Assembly: GCA_946414025.1 (NCBI GenBank)
Contig: CAMKMX010000003.1
Span: forward strand, 1-64,000
Reading direction: 5' to 3'
Length of the DNA: 64,000 nt
From: an uncultured Fibrobacter sp.
GTDB lineage: Bacteria > Fibrobacterota > Fibrobacteria > Fibrobacterales > Fibrobacteraceae
The notes under the pieces: generated by a model
Databases searched by the model: none
What the model was told of the DNA's origin: nothing
What the model saw: the letters and a program-made list of their open reading frames with translations, nothing else
Translations under genes and position numbers: made by a program
Part shown: positions 37,847 to 46,926 of the stretch, piece by piece
Layout: each line of letters starts with the position of its first letter
Position numbering within the stretch: the first letter of the stretch is position 1

Positions 37847-38076
37847 ATACGAATAATCTAGAAAAAAGCGGTGGCAGGAGGGTTGCGGACTTTGAAAGGA
37901 GATGCCCGTGATTCTATCGGGGCGTTGCCCCTCCAGAATGACAGCGGGCATGACAAGAGGAACGCGAGCGGCCTCCGTGAGCGACAACCGACTCATATTA
38001 ATGAGTCGTGGTCGCGAGAGCGACTGAGATTCCGGAGACGCCGCCCCACAAACAACGAAGGAGCGGCAATTAAAAA

Positions 38077-38180
38077 CCTTCTTGTATCGAAGACAATTGT
38101 CTTCGATACAAGAAGGGATCACCCAGGCAGGGAGACCCAGGTGATCCCTCGTGTTGTGGTGGATACGCTTGCGCGTATCC
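38077..38180 (-). terminator. Multi-hairpin terminator region downstream of ftsZ, including a 40-bp perfect palindrome
   Basis: Palindrome ccttcttgtatcgaagacaattgtcttcgatacaagaagg at 38077-38116, minus-strand TTTTTAATT after it; plus gggatcacc..ggtgatccc and ggatacgc-ttgc-gcgtatcc. Confidence 0.85.
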
Positions 38181-38201
38181 GGTGTGTGTGTTAGTTAAGG
38201 A

Positions 38202-39776
38202 CTAGAAAGAATCCAGCTTGAAACCACCATTGCGGAGGAACGCCGGCACATCGTAATCCACGCCGTTGGTCTTCAGGGAACCTTCGGCATAGTTCGTGTT
38301 GCGGGGTTCTTCCACTTCGCGAGCAGGCATTTCAGCCATGGTCTGGTGGGTGTAAGCCGAAGCGCCGTAGTCTCCGTTAGAGAGCTGGTCCATGTCGGCG
38401 ATGCCGGGCATTTCTTCCGTTTCAGGAAGCGTTGCCGTGGCAATGCCTTCGGGCATCATCTTCTCTTCGAAGGCGGGGGCCTGGGCGTTGAACTGTGCAG
38501 AGGCAAAGTCAGCGGCAGGAGCCTGGGCTTCGGTCTGGGGAAGAGTGTCCATAGGAATGGTCAGGGACTCACCAGCAGGCATGGCGACCGTCGTGGGCTG
38601 GGCAAGCGCCACGAAGTTGGTAGCCGTCGGGCGCGGAGTCGCAGCTACAGGCTGGGTCTGCTGGAAACTAGCCGGACCGCCGATGGAATTTACCAGGTCC
38701 TGCATCTTGGGAGCAGCAGGGGCCATAGGCACGTCGGCAGCGCTTGCAAACATAGGCTTCATCTCGGAACCAGAAGTTCCACCGCAACCGGTAGCGATAA
38801 CGGTGATGCTCACCTTGTCGCCCAGTTCCGGCAGCAGGATATCGCCGATAATAATGTTCGGGTCGCCCATCTCGCCCACTGCGTCATAGAGATGATCCAT
38901 AGCTTCTTCGGTTTCCAGCATGGAGAAGTTTTCGCCATGAGCAACATTCACCAGCACGCCAGAAGCACCTTCCACGTTCACTTCTTCCAGAAGTGGAGAG
39001 GAAAGGGCCATATCCACAGCCTTGATGCCGCGGCCTTCGCCTTCGGCAATGCCCGTACCCATAAGGGCGGCACCGCCATTAGACATAACCGTCTTCACGT
39101 CGGCAAAGTCCGCATGGATAAGACCGTGGCGGAACATAATGGCGCAAATACTGCGAACGGCGTTACCGAGGATTTCATCGGTAAGCTTGAAAGCACCTTC
39201 CATCGTCATTTTCTTGTCCGTACTTTCCACGGTGGCGGCAAGTTTCTTGTTGTCCACCACGATCATGGTGTCCACGGCCTTTCTCAGAGCCTGAATGCCA
39301 CCTTCGGCATTGCGCTTGCGGACAGGGCCTTCGTAACGGAAGGGCTTGGTGACCACAGCAACGGTAAGAATGCCCAATTCACGGGCAATAGAGCCTACCA
39401 CCGGAGCAGCACCCGTACCTGTACCACCGCCCATACCGGCAGTGATAAACACCAGGTCAGCGCCCTTCATGGCTTCCTTCAGGTCGTCGATGTTCTCTTC
39501 GGCGGCCTTGCGACCAATTTCGGGCTTGGCACCTGCACCAAGGGTCTTGGTGGTCTTCTGGCCAATGGCGATCTTGTGGTCCGCCTTGCTCAAGTCCAGA
39601 GCCATGGCGTCGGTATTGACGGCGTAGTATTCCACGCCTTCAATATTCATATCGACCATGCGGTTCACGGTGTTGCCACCGGCGCCGCCCACACCAAAGA
39701 CCTTGACCTTCGCGTTGTTGATGGTTGAATCATCCATCAGGATGTGTGAGGTTGGGGTTATGTCGAATTCACTCAT
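38202..39776 (-). CDS. ftsZ: Cell division protein FtsZ
   Basis: GVGGAGGNTVNRM; GGGTGTGAAPVVGSIARELG; C-term tail DYDVPAFLRNGG. Confidence 0.98.
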   Translation of the reverse strand: MSEFDITPTSHILMDDSTINNAKVKVFGVGGAGGNTVNRMVDMNIEGVEYYAVNTDAMALDLSKADHKIAIGQKTTKTLGAGAKPEIGRKAAEENIDDLKEAMKGADLVFITAGMGGGTGTGAAPVVGSIARELGILTVAVVTKPFRYEGPVRKRNAEGGIQALRKAVDTMIVVDNKKLAATVESTDKKMTMEGAFKLTDEILGNAVRSICAIMFRHGLIHADFADVKTVMSNGGAALMGTGIAEGEGRGIKAVDMALSSPLLEEVNVEGASGVLVNVAHGENFSMLETEEAMDHLYDAVGEMGDPNIIIGDILLPELGDKVSITVIATGCGGTSGSEMKPMFASAADVPMAPAAPKMQDLVNSIGGPASFQQTQPVAATPRPTATNFVALAQPTTVAMPAGESLTIPMDTLPQTEAQAPAADFASAQFNAQAPAFEEKMMPEGIATATLPETEEMPGIADMDQLSNGDYGASAYTHQTMAEMPAREVEEPRNTNYAEGSLKTNGVDYDVPAFLRNGGFKLDSF

Positions 39777-39811
39777 AGTTTGTCTCCCTGTTGTGAGTGG
39801 TTGTTTTGGTT

Positions 39812-41053
39812 TTAGAAATATGTTTTAAGGACATCCTTGAACCATTGAAGGCTCTTTTTCATGGATACCGAAATCTGCTTGCCGGTCTCGCGGCGCTTGT
39901 CCCTGCGGCGCTGCTTGGCAGCGTACAACAACAGCCCGATTCCTGTGGCGTAAGACGGATTGGAATAACTCTGCACGCCGCCAACCTCTCGAGGGTGGCC
40001 GATACGCACGGACTTGCCGAACACCTTTTCGGCCACGGCATCGATACCGTCCAGGGCACAGCAGCCACCGGTCAAAACGATACCGCCATTCAGCAGCACA
40101 TCCATATTGTGCTTTACCAGGTCCTTTTGCAGGAGCTTGAAAATTTCTGCGCAACGGGCCGTAATCACCTGAGCCAAAAGTTTGCGAGAACACGGAACAT
40201 CGCCACGGTCACCCACGCTTGGGACCGGGAATGTCTCATCTTCAATCAGGTTGTTCAGACGGCAAGTGCCGTAGCGTTTCTTGATATCTTCGGCCTTCGA
40301 AAGGGAAATGGGCACGCTCAGGCTTTTGCTGATATCGCTAGTAATGGAATTTCCAGCCATATCCAGAGACGCCGTGTAGCGAACGGACTCACCCACAAAT
40401 ACGGCGATGTCGGCCGAACCCGCTCCCACATCGATGAGAGCCACGCCCAGTTCACGTTCGTCATCGGTCAGTACAGCCGAGGCGGCGGCCAACGGTTCCA
40501 GCACCAGTTCTTCTACATGAAGGCCTGCGCGGGTGACGCTCTTGTCCAGGTTCTGGATGGCATTCGGGCGGGAGGTGACCACCTGAACGTCAACGCTGAG
40601 CCTACGACCGTTAAGCCCCTTCGGATTGCGGATTCCGGTCTGGTCGTCCAGGGCGTATTCCCCAGGGAACACGTGGAGGATCTGACCAGCCGATTCCGGA
40701 ATGGTGCTGGCCAAATTCTTGACCCGTTCAATATCCACTTCGCGAACCTCTCCGGTAGGGAGCGTAATCAGGCCCTTGTAATTGACGGAGGAAACGTGGC
40801 TTCCGGCAATGCCCACATAGACATCACGAACATCGAAATCGATGAAAGGTTCCAGCTGCCTAGTAACATCCTGCAGCGTTTCCACCACATCGTCCATCTC
40901 GTCAGGACGCTTCAGGGGCAGAGCCCCGCAGCAAAGAATCCTTACCGTGTTGTCGGGGTTCATAGCTCCCGCGAACAGGTTAATCTTGGAAGTCCCGATG
41001 TCGAGACCAAAAACCAGATCTTCTTTTCTCAATTCGTTGTTGTTGTCATCCAT
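39812..41053 (-). CDS. ftsA: Cell division protein FtsA
   Basis: LVFGLDIGTSKINLFAG; ALIDVGAGSADIAVF; NGGIVLTGGCCALDGI. Confidence 0.95.
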   Translation of the reverse strand: MDDNNNELRKEDLVFGLDIGTSKINLFAGAMNPDNTVRILCCGALPLKRPDEMDDVVETLQDVTRQLEPFIDFDVRDVYVGIAGSHVSSVNYKGLITLPTGEVREVDIERVKNLASTIPESAGQILHVFPGEYALDDQTGIRNPKGLNGRRLSVDVQVVTSRPNAIQNLDKSVTRAGLHVEELVLEPLAAASAVLTDDERELGVALIDVGAGSADIAVFVGESVRYTASLDMAGNSITSDISKSLSVPISLSKAEDIKKRYGTCRLNNLIEDETFPVPSVGDRGDVPCSRKLLAQVITARCAEIFKLLQKDLVKHNMDVLLNGGIVLTGGCCALDGIDAVAEKVFGKSVRIGHPREVGGVQSYSNPSYATGIGLLLYAAKQRRRDKRRETGKQISVSMKKSLQWFKDVLKTYF

Positions 41054-41891
41054 TGACACACCTCTTGTCAAAATTCCTTATGTACAAGAAACCCGCAAAA
41101 CGCAAATCCACCTCTCGGGCACAGTTCATGTCCTGAGGGAACCCGCGCTTCACCGATTCGTATAAGGTCCATAGATTACTGTCCCATTCCCTTTCGGGGA
41201 ACAGAACCTTGTAGCCCACATCGCTAAAGAACACTTCGTATGCCCGGTGCTCATCGCTCCAGGATACCTGAGATACAAGACCATAAAGTTCGGCATTTTC
41301 CTGTTTGAGCTTTTGCAGGTGAGACGCCACATCCGCAATACGTTCAAAGGCCATAGAATCCACCACCGGCAAATGGAACGCCGTAGAGGTGGACATGGGC
41401 AAGAGAAGTCCCCGTTCCGAATAAACCGTAGCATGGCTCCCCTGGAAGAACGCCACCACAGGCGAGGATTCCTGCACCTTGATGGTGAGGGAAGAGGGGA
41501 AATGTTTTTCCACCGTCACCTTGTGAATCAGGGGGAGTTGCATCAAGTTTTTCTCTACAGAATCCTCGAACACTTCGGACAGGAGCATTCCAGGTTCCAC
41601 CTGGGCATTCTGCACCACGTCTTCCCAGGTGAGCATGCGATTACCTTCAATATCGATATACTGCAGGTGCCGAAGTTCCATGGGGTTAAAACGCTGCAGG
41701 TAGAAACGGTTCGTCCACGCGAGGGTAGCAAGGATTACCAGCACAAGACCGATAATCCAGCCACGACGCTTAAACCAGCCCAAGCTTTTCTTCGCGCCAT
41801 TCTTGATTTTCATGGCACGGGTACGCTTGCGCTTCTCCTCGTTGTAGCCTATACGGCGTCCAAGGAATGTGGTTTTAGGACTCAAATACAT
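41046..41891 (-). CDS. ftsQ: Cell division protein FtsQ (POTRA)
   Basis: Single TM; LRHLQYIDIEGNRMLTWEDVVQNAQVEPGMLLSEV; position in dcw cluster. Confidence 0.85.
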   Translation of the reverse strand: MYLSPKTTFLGRRIGYNEEKRKRTRAMKIKNGAKKSLGWFKRRGWIIGLVLVILATLAWTNRFYLQRFNPMELRHLQYIDIEGNRMLTWEDVVQNAQVEPGMLLSEVFEDSVEKNLMQLPLIHKVTVEKHFPSSLTIKVQESSPVVAFFQGSHATVYSERGLLLPMSTSTAFHLPVVDSMAFERIADVASHLQKLKQENAELYGLVSQVSWSDEHRAYEVFFSDVGYKVLFPEREWDSNLWTLYESVKRGFPQDMNCAREVDLRFAGFLYIRNFDKRCVNG

Positions 41892-43264
41892 TCCTCCAAA
41901 ATCTTCTGACCCAGTTTCCAGATGTTGCCGGCGCCCATCAGCACCACCACATCACCCGGCTTGAGTTCTTCTTTCAAAATCGGCAGCAGGTTCATCTGGT
42001 CGCCCACAAAGCGGGCATTCCGGTGACCAAAGGCTAGGGCACTTTCAGAAACCAGGGCTCCGGTCACACCTTCAATAGGCCGCTCACGGGCAGGGTAAAT
42101 GTCGGTACACAGCAGCACATCGCAGTTGGCAAAAGCGCTCCCGAAGGCGTCGTGCTGGTCCCTGGTGCGGGAGAACAGATGGGGCTGGAAAGCCACAATC
42201 ACGCGGCGATCCGGGAAAGCATCCCTGAACCCTTGCAGGGTCGCCGTCGCCTCCGTGGGGTGATGGGCATAATCGTCAAACACCAGCACGTCATTCTTTT
42301 CACCCAAGAATTCAAAGCGGCGCTGCACGCCTTCAAAGGCAGCCACGGCACGTCTTGCCACTTCCACGTCGATTCCCTCTTCCATAGCAAGGGCCACGGC
42401 GGCGGTGGCGTTCAGCACATTGTGCCGCCCCGGAATCTGCAGCTGGAATTCGCCGAGAGATTTCCCGTCGTTGAAAATTTCAAAATGAGGGTATCCCTTC
42501 TCGAAACGGAGGTTGTCGATATGGTACTTGGCCTGGCGGGAGAACCCGTAGGTAATCACCGGCTTGCGCACCTTGGAATAAATCTGCTGAACGTTGGGGT
42601 CGTCAATGCAAAGGATGGCCTGTCCGTAGAAGGGAATCTTGTTCACGAACTGGACAAAGGCTTCCTTGATTTCGTCAATATTTTCGTAGGTGTCCAGATG
42701 GTCGGCATCGATGTTGGTCACGATAGCGGAACTGGGCATCATGGAGAGGAAACTGCGGTCAAACTCGTCGCTTTCGGCAATGAGGTAATCCCCCTTGCCC
42801 ACTTTTGCGCCACTTCCCTTGCCCTTCACCACGCCACCAACGATAATGGTGGGGTCAAGACCCGCCGCTTCCCAGATTTCTCCGACAATAGAAGTGGTGG
42901 TGGTCTTGCCGTGTGTACCGGAAATGGCCAAGGTGTATTTCATGCGCATGAGTTCGCCAAGCATTTCGGCACGGCGAATCACGGGTATGCGACGGGCACG
43001 AGCCTCTACCAGCTCGGGATTGTCGTAAGGAATGGCAGAAGAGTAAACCACCAGGTCGGCGTCTTCCACATTCTTGGCCTCGTGCTTGCTATCCACGCGG
43101 ATACCCAGGTGCTTCAGGTAGTCAATGACAGAGCCCTCGCCCATGTCCGAGCCGGTCACCACAAAGCCGTTCTCGTGAAGGACTTCTGCGATACCGGACA
43201 TACCGGCACCACCGATACCCACCATGTGCAAGCGACGGACACGTTTACAATCATTAATCTGCAT
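41882..43264 (-). CDS. murC: UDP-N-acetylmuramate--L-alanine ligase
   Basis: RRLHMVGIGGAGMSGIAEVLHENGFVVTGSDM; ISGTHGKTTTTSIVGEI; VFDDYAHHPTEA. Confidence 0.97.
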   Translation of the reverse strand: MQINDCKRVRRLHMVGIGGAGMSGIAEVLHENGFVVTGSDMGEGSVIDYLKHLGIRVDSKHEAKNVEDADLVVYSSAIPYDNPELVEARARRIPVIRRAEMLGELMRMKYTLAISGTHGKTTTTSIVGEIWEAAGLDPTIIVGGVVKGKGSGAKVGKGDYLIAESDEFDRSFLSMMPSSAIVTNIDADHLDTYENIDEIKEAFVQFVNKIPFYGQAILCIDDPNVQQIYSKVRKPVITYGFSRQAKYHIDNLRFEKGYPHFEIFNDGKSLGEFQLQIPGRHNVLNATAAVALAMEEGIDVEVARRAVAAFEGVQRRFEFLGEKNDVLVFDDYAHHPTEATATLQGFRDAFPDRRVIVAFQPHLFSRTRDQHDAFGSAFANCDVLLCTDIYPARERPIEGVTGALVSESALAFGHRNARFVGDQMNLLPILKEELKPGDVVVLMGAGNIWKLGQKILEECI

Positions 43265-44334
43265 TATGCACTTTCCTTTTCCAAAATCACCTTTGCAATC
43301 TTGTCGGCTGCATCGGGCATTCCAAGCTTCTTTGCCGCAGCCGCCATCTTGGCAAGTTTCTCGCTATCGAACAGCAGGGATTCCACCTTGTCCCACAAAT
43401 GATTCTCGTCGCTGTCCAGCTCCACCAAGGCAGCCCCCGCCTTTTCGACGGCACGGGCGTTGTGTTCCTGATGGTTTGCCGTAGCGTGAGGAAACGGAAG
43501 CAGAATAGAGGGCTTGCCGAAGGCAAGGATTTCTGCCAGGGCCGAAGCTCCTGCGCGGCTGATAATCAAATCCGCATGTTTCATGTAGGCGTAGATCCCG
43601 TTCAAGAATCCCTTCACCGATACGTTGGGCAGAATTCCCAGACGACCAGTAATGTCATCTACATTCTTGACACCTACCTGCCACACCACGGAAACGTCCT
43701 CGTTCCCGGTAATCCGGCCGATACTTTCCTCGATTTTCGTGTTGATGCCGACTGCTCCCTGAGAGCCCCCCACGATAAACACGGCCTTCTTGCCCTCGCG
43801 GAATTCCACGGGGCGTTCCAGGCTGTCTTCGGCGGGCAATTCACGGACGGGGTTTCCAAAAATCATGGTCTTTCCTGCCGGGAAATACTTGGCGGCATCT
43901 TCGGAGGTCACAAAAACCGTCTTCGCGTAGCGAGCGCCCATCTTGTTGGCAATTCCCGCCACCGCATTCTGTTCTTGCAGGTAAACGGGGATGCCCATGC
44001 TGCCTGCGGCAAGGACGATCGGGAGCGAGACGTAACCGCCCGTCGCCACCACCACGTCGGGTTTCACCTTGCGGATTACCTTCTTGGCATTGGACAGGGA
44101 CTTGAGCAGCTTGTAGGGCAGCGCCAGGTTCTTGAGGAACGGACCGCGATGGAGAGGCTCTGCGGTAATGTATTCGTAGGGCCAGTTGCCTGCCACCAGG
44201 CGTTCTTCCATAGAATTCTTACGACCGGCAAAGGTAATGTCTTCAACACCCATTTTCTTGAGGCTTTCGGCAATCGCCACAGCCGGGAAAATGTGTCCGC
44301 CGGTTCCACCGCACACAAAAAGGAACTTTTTCAT
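43264..44334 (-). CDS. murG: UDP-GlcNAc transferase MurG
   Basis: FVCGGTGGHIFPAVAIAESL; VVATGGYVSLPIVLAA; HADLIISRAGASALAEILAFGKPSILLPFPHATANHQEHNA. Confidence 0.97.
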   Translation of the reverse strand: MKKFLFVCGGTGGHIFPAVAIAESLKKMGVEDITFAGRKNSMEERLVAGNWPYEYITAEPLHRGPFLKNLALPYKLLKSLSNAKKVIRKVKPDVVVATGGYVSLPIVLAAGSMGIPVYLQEQNAVAGIANKMGARYAKTVFVTSEDAAKYFPAGKTMIFGNPVRELPAEDSLERPVEFREGKKAVFIVGGSQGAVGINTKIEESIGRITGNEDVSVVWQVGVKNVDDITGRLGILPNVSVKGFLNGIYAYMKHADLIISRAGASALAEILAFGKPSILLPFPHATANHQEHNARAVEKAGAALVELDSDENHLWDKVESLLFDSEKLAKMAAAAKKLGMPDAADKIAKVILEKESA

Positions 44335-45500
44335 CGTCCACTCCTTGAAGTTTCATAATCCGTACGGGGGCGAGTATCCGTCCTGTCCCCGTTTTTCATA
44401 TAGGGTTCCCAGATTTTCGTGCCTGTTCCCGGTTTTGAGATGTTCAAAAGAATCCCGATGAACAGGGCCGAGAAAATCAGGTTAGTTCCGCCAAAGCTGA
44501 GGAAAGGCAAGGGCTGCCCTGTGGTGGGGAAAAGCCCAGTACTCACACAGACATGCACCAGGAAATTCAGGAACAGGGAAATCGTCAAAGCCACCGCCAT
44601 GTACTTTCCGAAACGGCTAGAAGAATTGCGGGCGATTTCAAAGCCCTGGTAGAACAACATTCCAAAAAGAAGGAGAATGGCAAAAGTCCCCACAAAGCCG
44701 AACTCCTCGCCTATCACCGCATAGACCACGTCTTTGTGGGCCTCGGGCAGGTAGCCCAGTTTCTGCACGCCCATGCCGAAGCCGGTCCCGAAAAAGCCTC
44801 CGTTTCCGAGAGCTTCAAGAGCGTGTTCACCCTGGTAGGCCGAATTCTGGTTCTCCGCCGGATTGAAGAACGCCATCAGGCGCTTGGAAGTGTGGGACTT
44901 GATCAAAAGCACAATCAGGCCCACCGGAATGCATGCCGCAAGAGAGATGGCGATATACTTGAACCGGGCTTCCGCCACAAACAAGACCGCAAGGGTAATG
45001 CCCGCAAACAGGAGCAACATGGAGAAATTCGGTTGCAGTGCAAGCAATATTGCCGAAATCCCGAAGGGAACTGCCGGCTGTATCAGGCTACATTTTAAGG
45101 TCTTGATGTCTGTACCTGCTACCGCAAGCTTTGCGCATATCCAAGAAATCAAGCCCAGTTTCAAGATTTCAGAGGGCTGGATTCCCCAAATCCAGCGGTT
45201 TGCTCCCTTGACGCTACCGCCGGCCACAATGGCCGCCACGGTAAGTACCGCCCCGATAATGAACACCACGCGGGAGCCCTTCATCCACACGCTGTAATCA
45301 ACCTTCGAGACCACGAACATGATAACCAGGGCCGCAAGGACCTTCCACAGGTGGGCCTTCAGGTAGAATTCCGGAGAAAGTCCCCGTTGCAGGGCATGAG
45401 GCGTTGACGCCGTATAAACTACGGCTATGCCGAAGCATATCAACAAGAGCGTTGCAAGCAACAGCCACTTGTTTACGCCTATGGTCTGCATGTTATTCAT
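44331..45500 (-). CDS. ftsW: Lipid II polymerase FtsW (SEDS)
   Basis: GANRWIWGIQPSEILKLGLI; VIGEEFGFVGTF; STGLFPTTGQPLPFLSFGGTNLI. Confidence 0.95.
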   Translation of the reverse strand: MNNMQTIGVNKWLLLATLLLICFGIAVVYTASTPHALQRGLSPEFYLKAHLWKVLAALVIMFVVSKVDYSVWMKGSRVVFIIGAVLTVAAIVAGGSVKGANRWIWGIQPSEILKLGLISWICAKLAVAGTDIKTLKCSLIQPAVPFGISAILLALQPNFSMLLLFAGITLAVLFVAEARFKYIAISLAACIPVGLIVLLIKSHTSKRLMAFFNPAENQNSAYQGEHALEALGNGGFFGTGFGMGVQKLGYLPEAHKDVVYAVIGEEFGFVGTFAILLLFGMLFYQGFEIARNSSSRFGKYMAVALTISLFLNFLVHVCVSTGLFPTTGQPLPFLSFGGTNLIFSALFIGILLNISKPGTGTKIWEPYMKNGDRTDTRPRTDYETSRSGR

Positions 45501-45522
45501 CTAAAGACAGTTCCTTATTCCC

Positions 45523-46926
45523 TTAAGCCTTGGACACCAGAGAAAGTTTCAGCAGGGCATCTACTACCTGCTCCATTTTCATCCCACGGGAGCCCTTGAC
45601 CAAGAGCACGTCGCCCTTGCTCACCACGTCCGAAAGGAAAACGATGGCGTCCTGCACAGTGTCAAAATGTTCCACGCAGGCCATGCCCTTTTCCTTGGCT
45701 CCCTTCACATAGTTCTTCGCTTCTTCGCCAACAGTCACCAGCAAGTCAAAGTTCATTTCGGGAACCAGCGCCCCGATACTCCGGTGCAGTTCCTTGGATT
45801 CCTTGCCCAGTTCCAGCATATCGCCAAGGACCGCAATACGGCTACCTTCCACATTCATGTTGCCGATGGTCTGCAGGGCCATGCGGGTAGAAGAGGGGTT
45901 CGCGTTGTAGCAGTCGGACACAATCTTGAAACCGTCGCCCTTCTTGATTTCCATGCGCATGTTGGTGGCGCAGAAATTCTTGAGCACCTTGGCGATTTCC
46001 GCCTTAGGGATACGGAAGGCCTCGCCCACGGCAATAGCTGCCAGGGCATTGTACAAGTTATGGGTTCCGGGCACGTTCAGCACAAAGTGGGTGCGGCCCA
46101 CGTAAAAGTCGGCGCAGGCGTTTTCGTTCCAGCTAAGTTTTTCGGGTTTCACCACACCACGGCGGAGCCCGAAGGTCACCACCTTGTAGTTCTTGGTGGA
46201 TTTCACCTTGCAAAGCCTCGGGTCATCGGCGTTCACAATCAGGGTACCGTTCTTCTTGAGGCCTGCGGTAATGGTAATCTTTTCGCGAAAAACACCGTCC
46301 AGGTCGCCCAGGCGTTCCAGATGAGAAGCGCCGATGTTGGTAATCACCGCCACGTCGGGTTCTGCCGCCAGAGAAAGAGGGCGGATTTCGTCGGGACCGC
46401 TGGTGCCCATCTCCACCACAGCGGCTTCGTGCTTGTGCTTCAGCTGGAAAAGGGTCATGGGCACGCCGATATGGTTGTTGAAGTTTCCGGCGGTGGCATG
46501 AGTCACGAACTTGGAAGAAAGCACCGCCTTCACCATTTCCTTGGTAGTGGTCTTGCCGTTACTTCCGGTAATGGCCACCTTCTTCACCTTGAAAAGCCTC
46601 TGGTATCCCTTGGCCAGCTTGAGCAACGCCTTGGTGGTATCGTCCACAGGCGCATAGGCCTTGAAGGTTTCGTTTTGGGTAGAGTATTCTTCCACGGCTG
46701 TCTGGTTTACAACGCTCATGAGCGCCCCTTCCTTTTCCATCTGGTTTACAAACTTGTGGGCGTCAAAACGGACACCCTTGATAGGCCAAAAGACAACTCC
46801 CTTGGCGCTTTCCCTGGAATCCATGCAGAGATTCACCTTGCGTTTCAGAACCTTGGGAGCAACTCCCACAGGTTCCGTTTCCAGAATCTTCAGCATTTCA
46901 CCTATTGTCAAATCCAACTTCAGCAT
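45523..46926 (-). CDS. murF: UDP-MurNAc-tripeptide D-alanyl-D-alanine ligase
   Basis: AITGSNGKTTTKEMVKAVLSSKF; SDCYNANPSSTRMALQTI. Confidence 0.95.
   Translation of the reverse strand: MLKLDLTIGEMLKILETEPVGVAPKVLKRKVNLCMDSRESAKGVVFWPIKGVRFDAHKFVNQMEKEGALMSVVNQTAVEEYSTQNETFKAYAPVDDTTKALLKLAKGYQRLFKVKKVAITGSNGKTTTKEMVKAVLSSKFVTHATAGNFNNHIGVPMTLFQLKHKHEAAVVEMGTSGPDEIRPLSLAAEPDVAVITNIGASHLERLGDLDGVFREKITITAGLKKNGTLIVNADDPRLCKVKSTKNYKVVTFGLRRGVVKPEKLSWNENACADFYVGRTHFVLNVPGTHNLYNALAAIAVGEAFRIPKAEIAKVLKNFCATNMRMEIKKGDGFKIVSDCYNANPSSTRMALQTIGNMNVEGSRIAVLGDMLELGKESKELHRSIGALVPEMNFDLLVTVGEEAKNYVKGAKEKGMACVEHFDTVQDAIVFLSDVVSKGDVLLVKGSRGMKMEQVVDALLKLSLVSKA

Noticed and set aside
36455-37861. 468-aa + strand ORF opposite the outer-membrane-like protein
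   Set aside because: Shadow ORF; the minus strand carries signal peptide and coherent beta-barrel pattern.
38346-39728. 460-aa ORF on + strand opposite ftsZ
   Set aside because: Antisense shadow ORF of a clear FtsZ; His/Gly-rich translation without recognisable domains.
39797-41056. 419-aa + strand ORF opposite ftsA
   Set aside because: Shadow ORF of a clear FtsA.
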